Counted from the stretch's first letter, positions 22,348 through 40,126 are shown. The stretch is DNA of 64,000 nt from Paragyromitra xinjiangensis (GCA_038503065.1 JBCAMK010000002.1:3224001-3288000); one strand, 5' to 3'. Numbers and translations: made by a program. Notes: generated by a model from the letters alone, not told the origin.

Positions 22348-23850
22348 TCATCGGGGAGCTTTGTCTATTGTGTTTGAATCGTCAAAGGGGCTGACTGTCC
22401 TCTCAGGTACCTGCCTCGAGGCAGCACCTGCAACATCCACAGGGGGCCGTTGACTTGGTTTGTTCGGTTGTCGACTGGAGCCGGCTGGTGCTAGTAAATC
22501 TTCTATTGCTACAGAGTTGGTATCTGAAAATGGCGATCTTGTATCCGAAAACGGTGATCCGGTATCCATATCAGTTATACAACTACTGCATGCTGACTGG
22601 GCACGTCTAAGGCGCTGACCTGGCTGAATATCATCATCTGAGTCATCTGAGTCGTATAAGAATGATGATGTACTGTGATTCTCGCCAACAGCTCTCCGGC
22701 CGCTGGGACCAACATCAGATTTTGCGGCCTCAGGCTGGTTCTTCTTGTCGCTACCCCTACGGTTCAGGAAAGTTGATCCAACAGAGAACGCAGGGCTTGG
22801 CGGCACAGTATCCAGTTGTGGCTTTTCCTCGACCCCCTTGCCTTTCTTGTTGGAAGGACCCTTAATCTTTATAATAGTGGGCATAGGAGGAACCGACTCC
22901 GACAAGGGTGAACTAGTACTAGAAGCCCCTGCACTACTTCCTCCCTTAACAGTGACCACAGCAGCTTTACCAGCACGGATGATATTAGGTTGAGAGACAA
23001 CAGCGTTCTGACCGTAGATAGTTGTTGCAACAGAGGAACGGTTGTCATTGACAGTGTACATAGAACCACGCAGGATATCGTCAGCTGAAAACTGGAAATC
23101 GCCAGCCAAAGGAGATCGAGGATATTGTGATGTAACCGGAGAATGAGATCCAGACATTCCTGGAAGAGGTGGAACAGGTGGAACCAAGTGAGATGGGGTT
23201 GGAGGGCCCGAACGATTGGTAACACCAGGGATATACGCAATCTGGATAACATTTGATGCACGAGTACGGACGGTAGACGCAATTGAAGCAACGGTATGAG
23301 TCGAAGCCTAGATAGTAATTAGTATGCTCCTGAAAAATGCCAAGGGTGGTGGTATCTACCCTTGCACTCTTCAACATCCCAAAATCATTCTCTTTCTCAG
23401 CAGCAGTAGCTGCCATTGACATTCTGGCCTTCTTCTTCTTGATACAACGAGTGTAAACCACGAACCCAATTATGCCTGCCAGAGCCAATCCTCCAAAAAG
23501 CCCTCCAACAATAGCCCCAATAGATGCTGGTGAAGTCGAATTCGATCCAGGTTTATCGATACATGTCACCTTGGAGCATACGTCGCACGTTTGTGCTACT
23601 AGTTGACAGTCTTGGGTCGACAAACAGTTGCAAGTTGGGACAACACAATCCTGCACACACCCTGGGTTCTGCCTGGCGAAGATAGTAGTTCCTGGGCCTA
23701 TATCATCGATATCAGCCTGGTTGATAATTGTTTAGCTGTTTACGATTTTGGTAACTTACCAGGAGACGCAGCAGCGTACGCTAAGCTGCATTGAAGCGCA
23801 AGAACCAGGAAGAAGGACGAAACCCCAAGAAGCGATTTGGATGATACCAT
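22348..23850 (-). CDS. opy2: Opy2 membrane anchor of the HOG pathway
   Basis: Three exons: 23760-23850, 23360-23697, 22348-23307, giving 462 aa. A signal peptide (SLLGVSSFFLVLALQCSLAYA) ends near residue 27. The extracellular region carries the Opy2 eight-cysteine module (C-VQD-C, TCNC, DC, TC, VC, TC; about residues 42-75). One membrane span follows (IGAIVGGLFGGLALAGIIGF, then VVYTR) with a Lys-rich stop-transfer. The cytosolic tail is long, Ser/Pro-rich and probably disordered. It contains the fungal signature ASNVIQIAYIPGVTNRSGP and acidic/Ser runs. In yeast, Opy2 recruits the Ste50-Ste11 complex to the plasma membrane for osmostress and wall signalling. A short SPFSDT duplication lies near the C-terminus. 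The upstream 600 bases are purine-rich on the plus strand (pyrimidine-rich in the mRNA sense). Confidence 0.92.
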
Positions 23851-26800
23851 TTTGAATTGATGGTGGCGATGATGACAGAAGTGATGTCACTTGGTGATAT
23901 AAATAAAATTGATGATTGGAAATAAGAGATCGAAAGAGTGGCTGTAGATTCGAGGTCTACTAAGAACTGGCTGAGAGAACGAATAAGCCCGACCGGCGGC
24001 AAAAAAAGAGGCAATGAATGAAAGAAAGGAAACGAGAGAAGAGGGAGCGCAGATGCTGGAGGGGGGGAGGGGAAAGAAAGAGAAAGACGAAACAAAGGAA
24101 GCGAGTGCGGAGGGATTGCAGAAGAGGGAAGGAGATGGGGAGACAAACAAAAGCGAGCGGAAGCCGGGTGCTACTGTTTCGTGCTTTCCTGGCGTTGCAA
24201 CCGAGAAGGTCAATGCGACGAACAGTGAATATCAGCCACCATGAAATCCTCCCTCCTACGTCAAGAGAAGATGGAAACTAAAGTATCGAAAAAAAAGACA
24301 CCACGGCGACACTGATGACGACGCGACTGCAGTAGTGACGGCGATGTACAGCTGCTGGAGGAGAGACAGTCACGGTTGGTTCTCGAGGGGACGGAAAGTA
24401 GGGGGTGGAAGGAGGGAGGGGAGAGGGAGTAATGCGAAAGATATCCAGCGGTAATAATAATGGCAGAGGGTGGACTGGAAAAAAGCAGCCAAGGTCGCTC
24501 TCGAACGCGGATATAATCTACTAACCTACATACATGATCATCTTACTCTACATACAGGCTCACACCCACGCCTCTATGCCATCTTCATTTGAGGCAAACC
24601 GCATGTTGTGCCCCCGACCAAACAACTGCTGCATCTCTGGCTCTCCCACCATCTGTGGCACTGCTCCAAGACCGCCCACAGAGATTCATCTTGTCCACTC
24701 TCTGCTCTGTTACGCTGACCGCGAGATGAGACGGAGATGCCAACCTTGCTTCGCACCCACAGTCCTGACACCCAACACAGGGGCACGTTCTGGCTGACAG
24801 GGATTATACTTAGAATTTCGCGTAAAGCGGCATGGTTCCTTAGCTGAGGCTCTTCCTCAAAACACCGCCGCTCTCTCGCTGTGCCTCACTTGGCATTAGG
24901 TGAACCCCTGTCCTATGCAAGATTGATGATGAATCCCTCCCAATCATCACGCTTGACGCCCATGCGATCACCCTTGGCCTGTCATTTAACAATTTGCGGC
25001 CTTATGCGGCAACTGCCCTGACAGCTGGTGGCTCGTCCTTCTATTTGCTCGACCCAGATCTTGACCCTCAGAAAGGTCAAGACATATATAAATCCTCAGC
25101 AACGCTCAATTTTACTGACCAGACTCATCTGTTGGTCCCCAAGAACCATATTTTCATTGTTGGGTAATCAATGGTGAAAAACGGCAAAAAGGAACAAGAG
25201 TACACACCCATCTACATCAAACTTCTTGGCTCCACAATACGAAACGACCATTCAGAAACCCCTGGTGGAGACATGTGTTAAACAGCCATCAACCATGGAA
25301 GAAAACTCACCCAGAGACAAGCTTCATCGCTGCCGAAAACAGAGTCCCCAATGACAGTAATATTTGTGTAAGCGTCTCAGCAAATAGATTCGCAAGTCTG
25401 ATCCTCGAGTTGATCTTGGAATGAATACAGATCGCCTGATCCCAGAAAGAACAATGAAAATCTTTCCGGAGAATTATCGCACCCTTATATCCAGCCTGTA
25501 GCTGAAAGCTAACCTACGAAGGCATGTCGACCAGAAAAACGATCCTTCTTGCGGGATACACGCAAGCTCAGACCTTCTCTGCTTACTATTCCATGCAGGC
25601 ACAGAGGGGCTTTCTAGAATTTGTCGCAAAATACCACTAACTAGCATTTCAAGCCAATTGAAACTACTTCCAGTCCCAGAAATGAGGAATGGGAACTCGA
25701 AGCGCGTAAACATCTTGATTGGTGGTCAGGATTGGTATTATCTCGCTTTCTCTAGTGTTCGAGTATGTCTCGGAACCTGGACCGCTTGGTGACAGCAATA
25801 CATTTAGAACAGAATCCGTATTCCGGCTCCCGAAGATGCATATCTTACTGAATTTAGTGCCGACTAGCCCGACATCGTAAATTCGGAACGTTCATTGTGC
25901 TTCAGACTCTCAAACAAAGGATTAAGCTCACGCATGCACAAGCCTAGTATTTGGAAAATTTAAGAACACACGATCAATTACTTCAGCTGCACACCCACAC
26001 CGAACAACCAAAACTAGCAAATTTTCCCCTCTATTTGGGGTATGCACTCTCATCGTTTGCGGTACGTTTTCGAGAGATTGCTCGTGCGAACCATCGTCGC
26101 TACCCCACCTTGGCGCGCATTTCGGAGTTCATGCGGTAAATGCATGAGTGACAGATGTATGGCATTCTTTTTCCCTTTTTTCACCGGCCGCGGCTTGTGA
26201 ACCTAATCTCCCGCCGGTTTTTTTCCCCAGATGTCCCGATGACGAGCGTCAGCCCTAACGGGTGGTATGCAGCAGGATGGCTACATACAACGCATAAAGT
26301 GGAGCGGAACCACATTTAGGGCTCGGGGCTATGTAGTCAGGTGATCAATTGAGACATATCATTGCCCGATCTCCGCGCATCCGTACACGCAGACATTCCG
26401 CGCAATTGCGTACACACTTGACAAAACGTCAGTCGGGTTTTTTTTTTTTTTTTCTTCTTCCTTTTGATTTTTGGAAGAGCCTGGCTCATCCTTGTGCCGT
26501 TAAAATTCGGTTCCATTCTTCTTACGTCTCTTGTTTCTACCGGCGTGGTGCCCTATCCATGATCCATGATATCGATGCCAGCAGGGCTGAATATGTACAT
26601 GGATGGCACTGCCAGTAAGTGGATTCCCAGGACAACTTCGAAAAAGTATATACTGAGTTGCCCTTGCTCAAACAAAATAAGGTACCACGCCTTTTTCCAG
26701 GCACAGCTTTGATTTGGTCGATCTATCAAGGACAAAATTGAAGGATCAATAAGAATTTTATAGAACTATCATTTCACTTGTTAACACCTGTTTCGGAACC

Positions 26801-29800
26801 CGGCATAGCTCGTGTACAATCTTTATTCGGTGACGGAGCCGGGAAAAGCAGAGTGCAGTATCCCGATGAAGTTGATAATATTTTTCAACGGCTGTAGAAG
26901 TTACAAATGTCATTGACTGTGGCGCTTGACAGTTAAGTCTTGTGGCGTAGTACTATTGGGTTGACAACTGGGCCGGGATTATACAGTTATTACAAGGTTG
27001 TACGAGGTAATAGATGAGTTCGTTAATTAGTGGTTGTGGATAACTGCTGCTGATTTCATGATACGATAGGTCAACCCTGGAAAATAGTTGATGCGCGTAA
27101 CGAGTCACGACGAATAATAAAGCAACCATCTTATGTAACTCAGGAACACCTACCTTCTAAACGCAACTTAACTGCAAGACGGGTCCAGTCAAGTGGAATT
27201 AGTACTGGTTGTATGATACTTAGCGGGGATCGTATCTTCTTCAGTGGCTGCGTCACCTCCCGCTGATACAACCTGACTTGAGTGTGAGGAGCACGAGATA
27301 TCACTCGTCCACGTCAAATGCTTGTTCTCGTTCCGTTGATCACTGAGGTCATCTGGATCTACCTTGGCGAGAAAAGCAAAACGATAATGCTCAAAAAGGC
27401 CGTTTTTTCGATCATGTGGATCGCTGGAACATCGGGGATGGCATCGAAATAGGATCCTTGCAGCATACACTAGAAAATTTGGATTTCCTAAGATACGTCG
27501 AGAATTTATACGTCGGATTCGTAGCGGGAACCAATACTTCGTCAAGCGAATGGAAAACTCCATCCCTACATTAGATCGAGGTGAGGCGAGTGATACTCGA
27601 TGAACCGAGCCGTACCGCGTGTAATATCCCGTACCAGACGAATAAAAGGAAAAAAGAAAAGATTACTGGTTTGTATGAGTGCGGCTACCCACAATCACCC
27701 CTCATCTTATCATGGGATAAATGAAAACCCCATCGTATAAGCACCAATCTTATGTTCCCTGCCATATTGCAAGCACAAACGGCCCAGATAGGCAAATAGG
27801 AGATTAGCTATATGCGCGTGGAGCCTGGGAGCCTAGGAGTGATGTGCTGTCTATATAAGGAGACGAAATAAGAGCGAGCTGAAATCAAGGGTTGGTAGAG
27901 AAAAACTCCCGCCTTACACTACCGCGCTCGAAAATGAATAACACGAACTGCTGTGCAACGCTGCTAAATATGGGACGTTCAGTAGCACCAAAAAGGGGGG
28001 CTCTTCGAGGTATCCTTGTGCTCCCCACCTTCCTTATCTTGCGAGATTTTTTTTTCTGGTGGGAGGATCGAACGGCGGACAGGGATCAGGGGAAATCCCG
28101 TGTCACTTTGAGCACAGCCAACGGCTGAATTTCCTTCTCTGAACCATGGATCCGAGAGCTTGGGTGACAACGCAACGGTCGAGCTCGCCCGCGGACAAAT
28201 CATTATGGAGTCCATGGTTTGGAAATACGGGGAGGAGGAGGTAAGCTTGTGTTTTGGCGAATGGATCGACAGGTACAAAGGAAAAAGAAATTGGCCATAT
28301 GTATGTGCTAGGTTTCAACACCAACAGAAGACGAGAAAACCAGTCATCGACCTGGCCTATGCTTATAGGAAGAGTAATCGATAGCTTAGCGAGTATTCAT
28401 TTGAAGAAAGTAGAACCCGGAATTCCTCTCACGGGTCCCGAGGAGATTTTCAGTCGACAAAGGGATGATCTACAGCTGCCGGATATGTGTGCGGGGCTGG
28501 TACAAAGCTGTAGTACGATAATGGTAATTGCATAGCTATATTCCAGGCAAGATTGAAGCTGTTTCTCTTTAATCAGGATTAAAGGCTTCCGGGGAAATAG
28601 GGTTTCCTAGCTATGCACTGGATGAAATTTTAGGTGGACACATCGTATATGTTAAGACTTTAATCTATTAAGATGATTCATTAACACTGAGTCACTTTTG
28701 TTTCTCTTTTTTGTTTGTCTTGCTCGATGGTACGATTAATACCAATCAACGCGACGCTTTACTCAGTTTTCACTCATATTGCCTCATAGCCTAGTTAGGC
28801 TTACTTCCTCGGTGTGTACTCGTAATTAATATTTCCCTCGCCCTGTCCAGCTGACATTTTATAGGAACTGCATGCGCTTTAAGTGCACGCGCGCCTAAAA
28901 CGATGCCTTAGCATTCCTGAGCTCCTAGCTTGAGGCATTAGTAGTTAATATCGACCTACCTTAAATTCACAAGGTCCGACTCTGTGATCCTGAAAGTTCT
29001 TTAAGAGGGAAGTGGGTGGATGTGACCTAAGGAATGTTGAGGTGGAGAGCAGTACTCGATCGAAGGCGTCTTATGGTCATATGAGTCTAGGATCGGCGGC
29101 AATAGATTAATTAGAAGGACTAGAAACCATCAAAGCTACAACTGCGTGAACGGAAAAGCGATCAGAAACAGGTTCGCAGTTTTTGATCGTACGATTCTAG
29201 TACGCAGTGTCTATACGTCTTGCAGCTGTCTTCGCGGGGTATCATGGGGAGTTCTGCTGTTAAATTATATCTTACACAAGATTGGTGGAAATATATAATA
29301 TGGCCGCGGCAGAGATAGTGACCCGCGACCCGCGACTCGGTATACAATCCTACACTACTAAGCTAGACTTATTTTCGGATGACCTAGTTGGAACATCCCC
29401 TCGCTCTTGTTCCGAGGCTCTTGTTGCTGTTTGGTGAAAAAGTTAGTAAAGAAAATCGATCACTCTATGTGGTAAGCACCACTGCTAGTGGTACTTACTA
29501 CACAATTCTTGTACCATGCATATTTACAGAACCATGAAGCTAACGCTCGCCAGAGGCTTGTAATAGTATCGACAAATGCGATTTCTCCTTTTTTCCCTTC
29601 CTTTTACAGTTCTTTTATACCTGCAAGAAACATGAGATAGGTTATCAAGAGGTAGGCAAGTAGGCTAGCTACATGTATATAGGGGGTTCAGTTTCGGTGA
29701 TGCAAAACTATTTTGCAGTACTACGTGTGGTAGTGTATAGAGGCGAGTGGCGAATAACCAAGTAACGCCGGTGATCTTGCTTCCCAGTATTCCTCTTTCA

Positions 29801-29946
29801 GAACTCCCCTATTAGTTATTTCATTAATCCTACTGCATTGCCTAGCTATAAGTTTCCAGCCCAGCCTTTAGTTCGTATGCATCCATTTTAGAATTCCTCT
29901 ATGGCCATGGACGAACCCTCAAGAGTGGCTACTAGACAAACAGATT

Positions 29947-29967
29947 CTAAGCTCTAAGCTCTAAGCT
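29947..29967. repeat. Heptamer repeat (CTAAGCT) x3
   Basis: Three perfect head-to-tail copies in the gene desert. Confidence 0.8.
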
Positions 29968-32900
29968 CCCCATTAGTTAAGAGAAGATTCTTCTCCGTTA
30001 CTTCATTGCTACTCTTCATCGAAATATCCAGTCATTTACGAGCAGGCGAAAAGTCCGGGACGAGTGATTGTATATGAAGATAAATGGTTAGATAGGTAGA
30101 TGGGTTTTTCATATAAAAGAGAAGTTTAAGCCATATCGGTATCTAAAGTACTTCATTAAGGCTACTTTTTTCTGGAAAAAAATATGTAGTCCCGGCAGAA
30201 GACAGGGGATGCATAGCGCCATAAATCGAATACGGCGAAAGTCTTATCAACCTAAACATATTAGCTCCGTTTCCAAAGTTTTGTAGGCCATGGGGCCCGC
30301 AGCGCACGTGAAGAAAGGTATGTATACTTACCCGACGGCTAGCCACAGGTTACTTCCCAATGCTCGTGACGTTATCCCGTGCCAGGGAGTGATCTTTCCC
30401 CTGTTCTGGGTCTCTTAGGCGTATCTTGTTATACTGAACCTTTTTTATAGAGCATCTTCCATAGAAAGATATGAAATTGAAGCAACTTCATATCCTTACA
30501 GGGGGATTGTACTGTACTCCTAACTTACTTTAAATGCCCTCTACGGTATCAGAATATTTACATACTATGCATGTGATTTTTCCCACCCGCCAGTGGCTCT
30601 GATTGGCAAAAATAAGTCGGATAATTCTATAGCTAGGCAGTCTGCGGAGGAGATCATGTTAATAGGTACTATATGTATGTAGAGCACCTTTTTTCCCGAT
30701 AGCAATGGAATATAGAAAGGGAAGATAAAGAAATTGATAAAGAGAGGGAGACATGTGACTGTTGTTTTTGGTTTACATATCTTTTTGCCGTGATCCTGCG
30801 GAATTATCGTCGCTCTTCGGAGCCCCGTTGTTCCGCCCCGTACCCAAGAATACATGTAACCTATAGGACAGGATGTATCTACATGTAATGAAGAATTTAT
30901 CTACATGTATCCACCTTTTCCCCCTCGGGTGATGAAACTCGAAAATTGACAAAATACCGCCAATATCTGCATCAATAGCAACCAATACCAGTGAGAAACA
31001 ATTTTCAAGTCATTAAGCACTAATGCGCTTAACAAAATAAAAACCAAATGGAAACAAATTAATTACCATACCAGTCCTTTCTATGCCGAGTGATAGCACG
31101 TGATTATATTATTAGGATATATGGCCCACTTATTTCCTCTAGTGAATAGCCGAGGCAATCCATAAATGGATATAAGTTGATGGAAAATATAACATCTACC
31201 GGGGATAAAACCCAAATTAACCAAGGCCTACATGTAGTATACATGCAATTATCATAAGCATAGAATATCACTCACATTTTTAAAAAGTATTATTCTATTT
31301 ACTGGCAATGGTGTTATCCCTATCACACGCTAGTATAGATCTGGCGAACGTTTACCGCCTACTTCGGTTATAACAAAATACAACTCCACAAACTCTATCT
31401 TAGGACGTCCGTTGGGATTACCGGTCCGGGCTTGGAAGCGATTTCTTGCGGAATAATGTTGAGCGCACAGACATTGACATCGATCAACCATTTCTAATTA
31501 ATCACGTAATTCAGAGAATTGTCCGTGTAAGTTTCGGAGCTAGCCTTGAATAAGGGACGGCATTCCAAATCAAATCGAGGGCCCGGGAGGCCCGGGAGTT
31601 ACTGTTCTCAGCGTCGAGGCCGAGCCAAGAAATGCTCTCGAGCCTCCAAGATTCGGACCGACTCAAATATTTAATTCGATTCCTAAACGGTTTTCTTCTA
31701 AAGGGGTGCAGTACTTCAATTGGGCTGCCTTAGGGGGAATCAATGAAGTAGAAATATCATCACATGGAAAACGCATTCTAATACTACGTGTAGTGATCTA
31801 TCGAAAATGTATGCACGCTATTTCCATGTCATTCTTATACTATGCTACTTTTTGAGGCTCATGTAGGTAGCAATATTGGATTATACGTGCCACTCACCAG
31901 CCACTCACTCCGAGAGAGGACTGGTGTAAATAGCCTTATTCACGGGTTATCACTCGTTTAGACCACGGATGCGGCTCTTCTAAGTCACCGAGGGCTGGCC
32001 TACAGGAAACCCCCGGGTGCAGTTCCGGTAGGCGGCATGTGTCAGCCACGCTTACTTTTGCTTGATTAGTAGTTAGCGCTTAGGGTTAGGTTTGCCGCTT
32101 AAGCAGCTTGCTCGGATCAGGAAGCTGGGGTTTCAAATAAACTTCGCCCATCCCTAAGGGTGGCCCTGGATCGGGACACTGGTATGAACGGGATAAAGGG
32201 TGCTTTGAAACCAGGCGCTTACACAGGGCTGGCAAGGAAGCTTCCCACACTCAACGTCAAACGGATGGTCGCGCGGTGGTGAAATCGGGTCGAATAAAGT
32301 TCTCTTCTGCAGCAGGGGGGGAAAGAAAAAAAAGGAACAAGCTTACTCGCCAGTGAAGCATGTTTGCCTTGCCTTCATATCCTACAGCCTTGGCTGCTTA
32401 GCCCTTGACGAGCTTCTGGATTTTACTCAAATTCAGAGCAGTTATTAACATATAGTACTAGCTAGAAGTGGCAGTATAACTGTGTTTTTTGCCAATAGGA
32501 AAAACGTGATCCAGCTCCGAGGCTTAGCTACTGTGCCTAGAGAGATAAAATCGCCAAAGTTTGAAGGCTTCTGTAAATGGTGGTGAATAGGGCTGGTTGT
32601 TTTTCGCTTAGCGTAGCCGAGTTCCGTTTTAGCTGCTGATGACTACCAACTAAGATCCGAGCTGAAGATTGGGTTGGAGTCACGGAAATCGGGAGATAGC
32701 TGAATATCAAGAAAAGCAAATACCTGCAGGTTTCCTTGCCAGTAGAATGGAGAGAATTGCTTCACTCCATTAGATAGGGAACCGTCTGCGCCGCACAATT
32801 GACGATTTGTGTAGCCTTCAGTTCGATGCCATCAAGACAGAATCCAAGGAAGGGCTTGGAAAAAAATGTCATAAAATTTAGCTGCGTCGTTGTGCTCTTC

Positions 32901-34316
32901 AGTTTTTTGTGTGAGAGCGGTAGACAATAGAGCACGGTTCTTTGTGTTCAGCCTCGATCTGCGGGGTGTACTGCGGGGTGTCAACTAACATAACACATGT
33001 AGTCCCAGTCCCAAACTCTGCTGCCTAAAGTAATATCACCTGGGATCGGTTATATTAGTGTAACTAGCCCGGGAAGATGGTTTCCATAAGACAAGAGAAC
33101 CACCAACTACGTGGATTGAAGGATTTATCGATTTGTAAGTCGGTAAATCAAATCGTGAAGCGTAGTTTATCTGCTAAGCCACGGTAGGTATTCGCCGAAC
33201 ACAAGACTAGACCTTAAAATAAACGTTAGTTGGGGGAATCAAAGAAAAATAACAGTTAAGGTGGGGCTGAGTTGTCAGTACGTTAGGGTGAGGGGGAAAG
33301 TGTTCAAGCAGCCGCAACCCAGCCTTACATAGATATGCGTATGTAGGAAACCGTGGCACGAGCAGCTGAGGTGATGTGGAATTTCTTTTGTCTATGCAAT
33401 TACCTCATTTAGTGCTATCAAGGGTAGACCGAGGTAAGGCTGAGTGTATTATTGGGATGGTGCGGAATGTGTATAGACTACATGTCTATTTGGATCACTG
33501 CAGAGTTGTTGTGGGTTGAGTTGCCGCTGTGTGGGTACATAAGATTCTCGACATCAATTGAAGCTTAATTGTGCAGCAAGGGGGCTTGTTGCTCTCATTT
33601 GGCTTACCGTTTGGCGAAGCCCTAAGTAAAGACCCGGAATACACAGTCCACCGATGAATTTCTCCAGGTTTCTTGAGATAGCACGGGTAAGTACGGCTGA
33701 GACGAAAAATAACCTGTGGGCCGATTCTTGGCAGGTGGAGGGGAAATTATTAACCACACCGTGCAGTTGATGGCCGCAGCTGTGGCGTGAAGACCCGTTT
33801 TTATCGTTGCGTTCTACCTAAGAATAGGATTCTCACCGTAAGTGGTTCGTTAGAACGCTGAAAGAGGTTGGCTCGCGTGGGGTGCTCGCGCTACAGACCT
33901 TGCCGACCGCCTAACGCAGGTGGAATCCAAGTCTATACCACAAAGGGCACGGTATTTGGCTTTCACTGCCACCGTGCCACAAGGGAAAAAAGAACCACAC
34001 CCCTGGAGAAGCCACAGCACTGGAAGTGCTGTTCTGGAAGGACTACTGATGCACGCGTGAGGAAGAGGCAGCAGCTGGCTAACCAGACGCAGCAGCGGGC
34101 GTCAGCAACCTCCCAAGCTGCTATCGGCCACAAGCCAACCAGAAGAGGCGGCCCCATATTATTGAAGAGAAGGGGGGAAAAATCAGAAAAGGGTCAGTGG
34201 TGGCCATGGCATGGTGGTTGCGGCGAGCCAGCCAAAGGCGAGTGCAGCAGTCGTGCAGGCCCGCCGTGTGTTTCACCCCTTCAGCATGAGAGCCCTGCCG
34301 CTATTCATTTCTTTTT

Positions 34317-34480
34317 AACAACTCCTCATCCTCTCCCTTCTCCGCCTCTCCTCTTCTTTCCTTGCCTGCACCACTTCAGTTTCATCATCTCCATCTCTCA
34401 TTCTTGTGGTCTGTTCGTCTCCTCCAGAAAGCAAACATCCAATCCTCGGGGCTGGGATTTGCTGCATTTCTATTGATTGT
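34317..34480 (+). promoter_or_regulatory. Pyrimidine-rich leader region of the chitin synthase gene
   Basis: Long C/T-rich tract (CTCATCCTCTCCCTTCTCC type) about 200-350 bases before the start codon. Such tracts commonly mark the transcription start region of filamentous-fungal genes. Confidence 0.4.
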
Positions 34481-34668
34481 TATTTGTGCATCTTTGACAG
34501 ATACCATTCCGCTGCCCCCTTTATTAGTTTCTCCCCCTCTGCTTTCTACTCTCTTACTTCCACCCCGCTGCTACTCTCGGTCTTGATTCCATCAACTGAA
34601 TACGAGTAATAAGAACGAACATCAAAAGCCCCTTGCATAACTTGTGCAGAGGTAATCAGTAAAGAAAA

Positions 34669-37819
<3,151 letters not shown>

Positions 37820-40126
37820 AGAGGTCTGTCGAGGGAAGGTTTTGGAGATGGTGTATTGCAGTGGGTTTAGCGTGTCTGTGCGAAGAATTGAGTGGGATCA
37901 TAAGCGTGTGGGAGAAGGAAAGGAGCGGTCGATGTGTTTGTGTATACGAAGGTGGTGATCTCGATCGAATCTCGGGAAGGCCGTCATACTATTTTCATGA
38001 TCAGGGAATGTTTTTCCTATTTTTCTTTGTTTTTTATTTTACAAAGGTTATCGTTTTTTGCTCTATCCAAAATTTCACGGTTCAACTGTTCGCTTTTTGT
38101 TCCTGTTTAATCCATTGTATTCCTGGAAATCTCTGCGCTCATTTGATATTTTTCTTTGTTTTACTCATAGACTTGCCACTACATACCGGTTTTGGGTTTA
38201 CCGGATGCACACCTGATAAATGACGCATTTTCGATTTGACATCACATGCTCGATTATTCACATCTCATCTGGAGAAGGTATCGTGATACTGGAGATAACT
38301 GGTGTGTAGGTGGGGTAGAACGATTTTATGATTTCGATCGGTGCTTTCTAGTGACCTGTCAACGAGCGTGCATATGTAGGGCGTGCAGACATACAAACAC
38401 ACGCCTTACATTCATCTCCACGTTTTCTTTCTCATCGATCTTCACTCGCTCAAGGGATCTAGATACTCTTGTCGGCTACTATATGTATTTCCCCGCTCCT
38501 CGATTTTGGTGATGCGATTGATAACCCTATGGGTTTTGGTTCGTGGGATCGGCAGATACATGTATTTTGGGTTTCAGGAATTGAGATAGTGAATTTAACG
38601 TTGCTGTACTTTACTTGGCTGTCACGTGTGTGGCGTCTATATAGAGAATGGGTGAAGTTGGTTATTTTAACCTCTAAATAGGAGACCCTCCGATCTTTAG
38701 TCTTCTTGGCAAGGAGTACGCGATTCGTATAGATGCCTGGGGGTAAATTGGAGTTCCATCTACCGATAGCTTGGTATACCGTATATCCTTAAAAATAATG
38801 AAATGGCCTGGACTAGACTGAGTTGAAATACTTTAATTAAGATTACCTTGGTAAATAAGCGAATATAAAAGCCGATTCGGTGCTTCTTCCAGCTTTTTTT
38901 CCGAAGGCCGATTTAGAACTAGCTAGTCCAGGTCGTTCCATTACTCTTGAGAATATGTGGTAGGTCAAAAATTAATGTTGCACATTAATTCGTTGTAATT
39001 TAATGGCATCCCATCAACTTTAGTAGTGCTTGAACTGATTTAGTCATGCTACGTCACCTAAATCTCATCACTTAATAACCGTTAATGCCATAGTACGTAT
39101 TTGATGGTGTGCTAGAATTGAGAGTTCAGTTGCTGCGGGGACATGAGTTTTAGAGTACCTTTGGGACGATTTAAACACGCTGGAAGAGTAAATTCTGGCA
39201 ATAAGTTCCCTGGAGCCCTTAGCTGCCTTCACTCCACCCCGTAACGTCTGTAGGATCCTTTTAGCACATTTTGCTGGTGTATTGTGTGATTCTCTTTAGG
39301 AATTCAACACTGCATTTAGCGGCATCTCTAGGCTGAGGGACAGCCTTCGGAGTCGGTTAATCCTAGTGGTTAGATGTATCTAGGAGAAATTCCTTCGTTC
39401 ATCTATTTATTCATAGCGAATTTAGATCACTGAATCTCACTCAGTAGCCTCGACATCTTGGGTGGAACACCTTAAGTCTTATAACGAGCAATTATCATCA
39501 TTGATACCACTTTTGTAGTCTGAAGCCTCGAATTTGTATTCTAATAGGTGCTTGCTGCAAGTGCGCAGGGTGTAATTTTTGGTTTCTTGCGGGCTGTTGT
39601 GGTGGTGTACCTCATCTAGATAGTGGTGATATAGGCCTCGAGCCACCGTCTAGGTGCAGGACACTGAAGACCATGGAGTATAAAGGTAAGGTAAAGAAAG
39701 GTAGGTGCGTTAAGTACGAGGGTGGTGGGAATAGAGAGCTATATATATGGCCCCCTGGATATCGTCCCGTGACAGGCCAAGCGGAAGGCAAGCGTTTAGC
39801 ACGAATTAGCTCTTAGCTTCTGTGAGCGTATTCGAGTGATATTTTATGAATGCAATAGCATTTTAGGTGGACGAAAACTGGGGAGAGCCGAGGAAAGTAA
39901 AATGGCTCAGGCTTATCGGAGGCTCAGGAGACATACAGTTTTTGTAGTGAGAGGTATGGGGGTGAGGTTGATCATGGGAACAATAGAGACAGTAGCAGTA
40001 AACGCGATGAGAGATTCCATCTAACGAATCGGGTAGGCTACCATCGACGATAGTCACTGAAGCAACCCAACCTTGAAGTCTATAGAAGATATCGATTCAG
40101 CTCTAATATACAACCCTCTTAACCCA
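37820..40126. other. Intergenic, no supported gene
   Basis: The T-rich chitin synthase 3' region is followed by about 2 kb of AT-rich sequence without a recognisable gene. One TACATGTA lies at 38557. The frame at 37765-38223 starts inside the last chitin synthase exon in another register and is a shadow. Confidence 0.5.

Larger units (their letters stand above)
23851..34668. other. Gene desert of about 10.8 kb
   Basis: The first 600 bases are the OPY2 promoter/leader and the last 700 the chitin synthase leader. Between them I find no spliced or unspliced gene, no tRNA and no intact transposon. Small frames here have no recognisable content and atypical composition. There are simple repeats (29947-29967), duplicated GC-rich words (GGCCCGGGA twice near 31580) and five TACATGTA palindromes between 29670 and 31236. 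The stretch near 31.9-32.3 kb is more GC-rich than its surroundings and may be a transposon relic, but I could not identify it. Confidence 0.5.

Noticed and set aside
32081..32090. TAGGGTTAGG as an interstitial telomere array
   Set aside because: Barely more than one unit, which is expected by chance.
31560..32310. GC-rich patch in the gene desert as a transposon
   Set aside because: A short stretch reads like degraded coding sequence, but I could identify no domain, terminal repeats or target-site duplication.
33868..34476. 202-codon frame upstream of the chitin synthase gene
   Set aside because: It has no ATG in good context, overlaps other frames and lies in the C/T-rich leader. The content looks non-coding.
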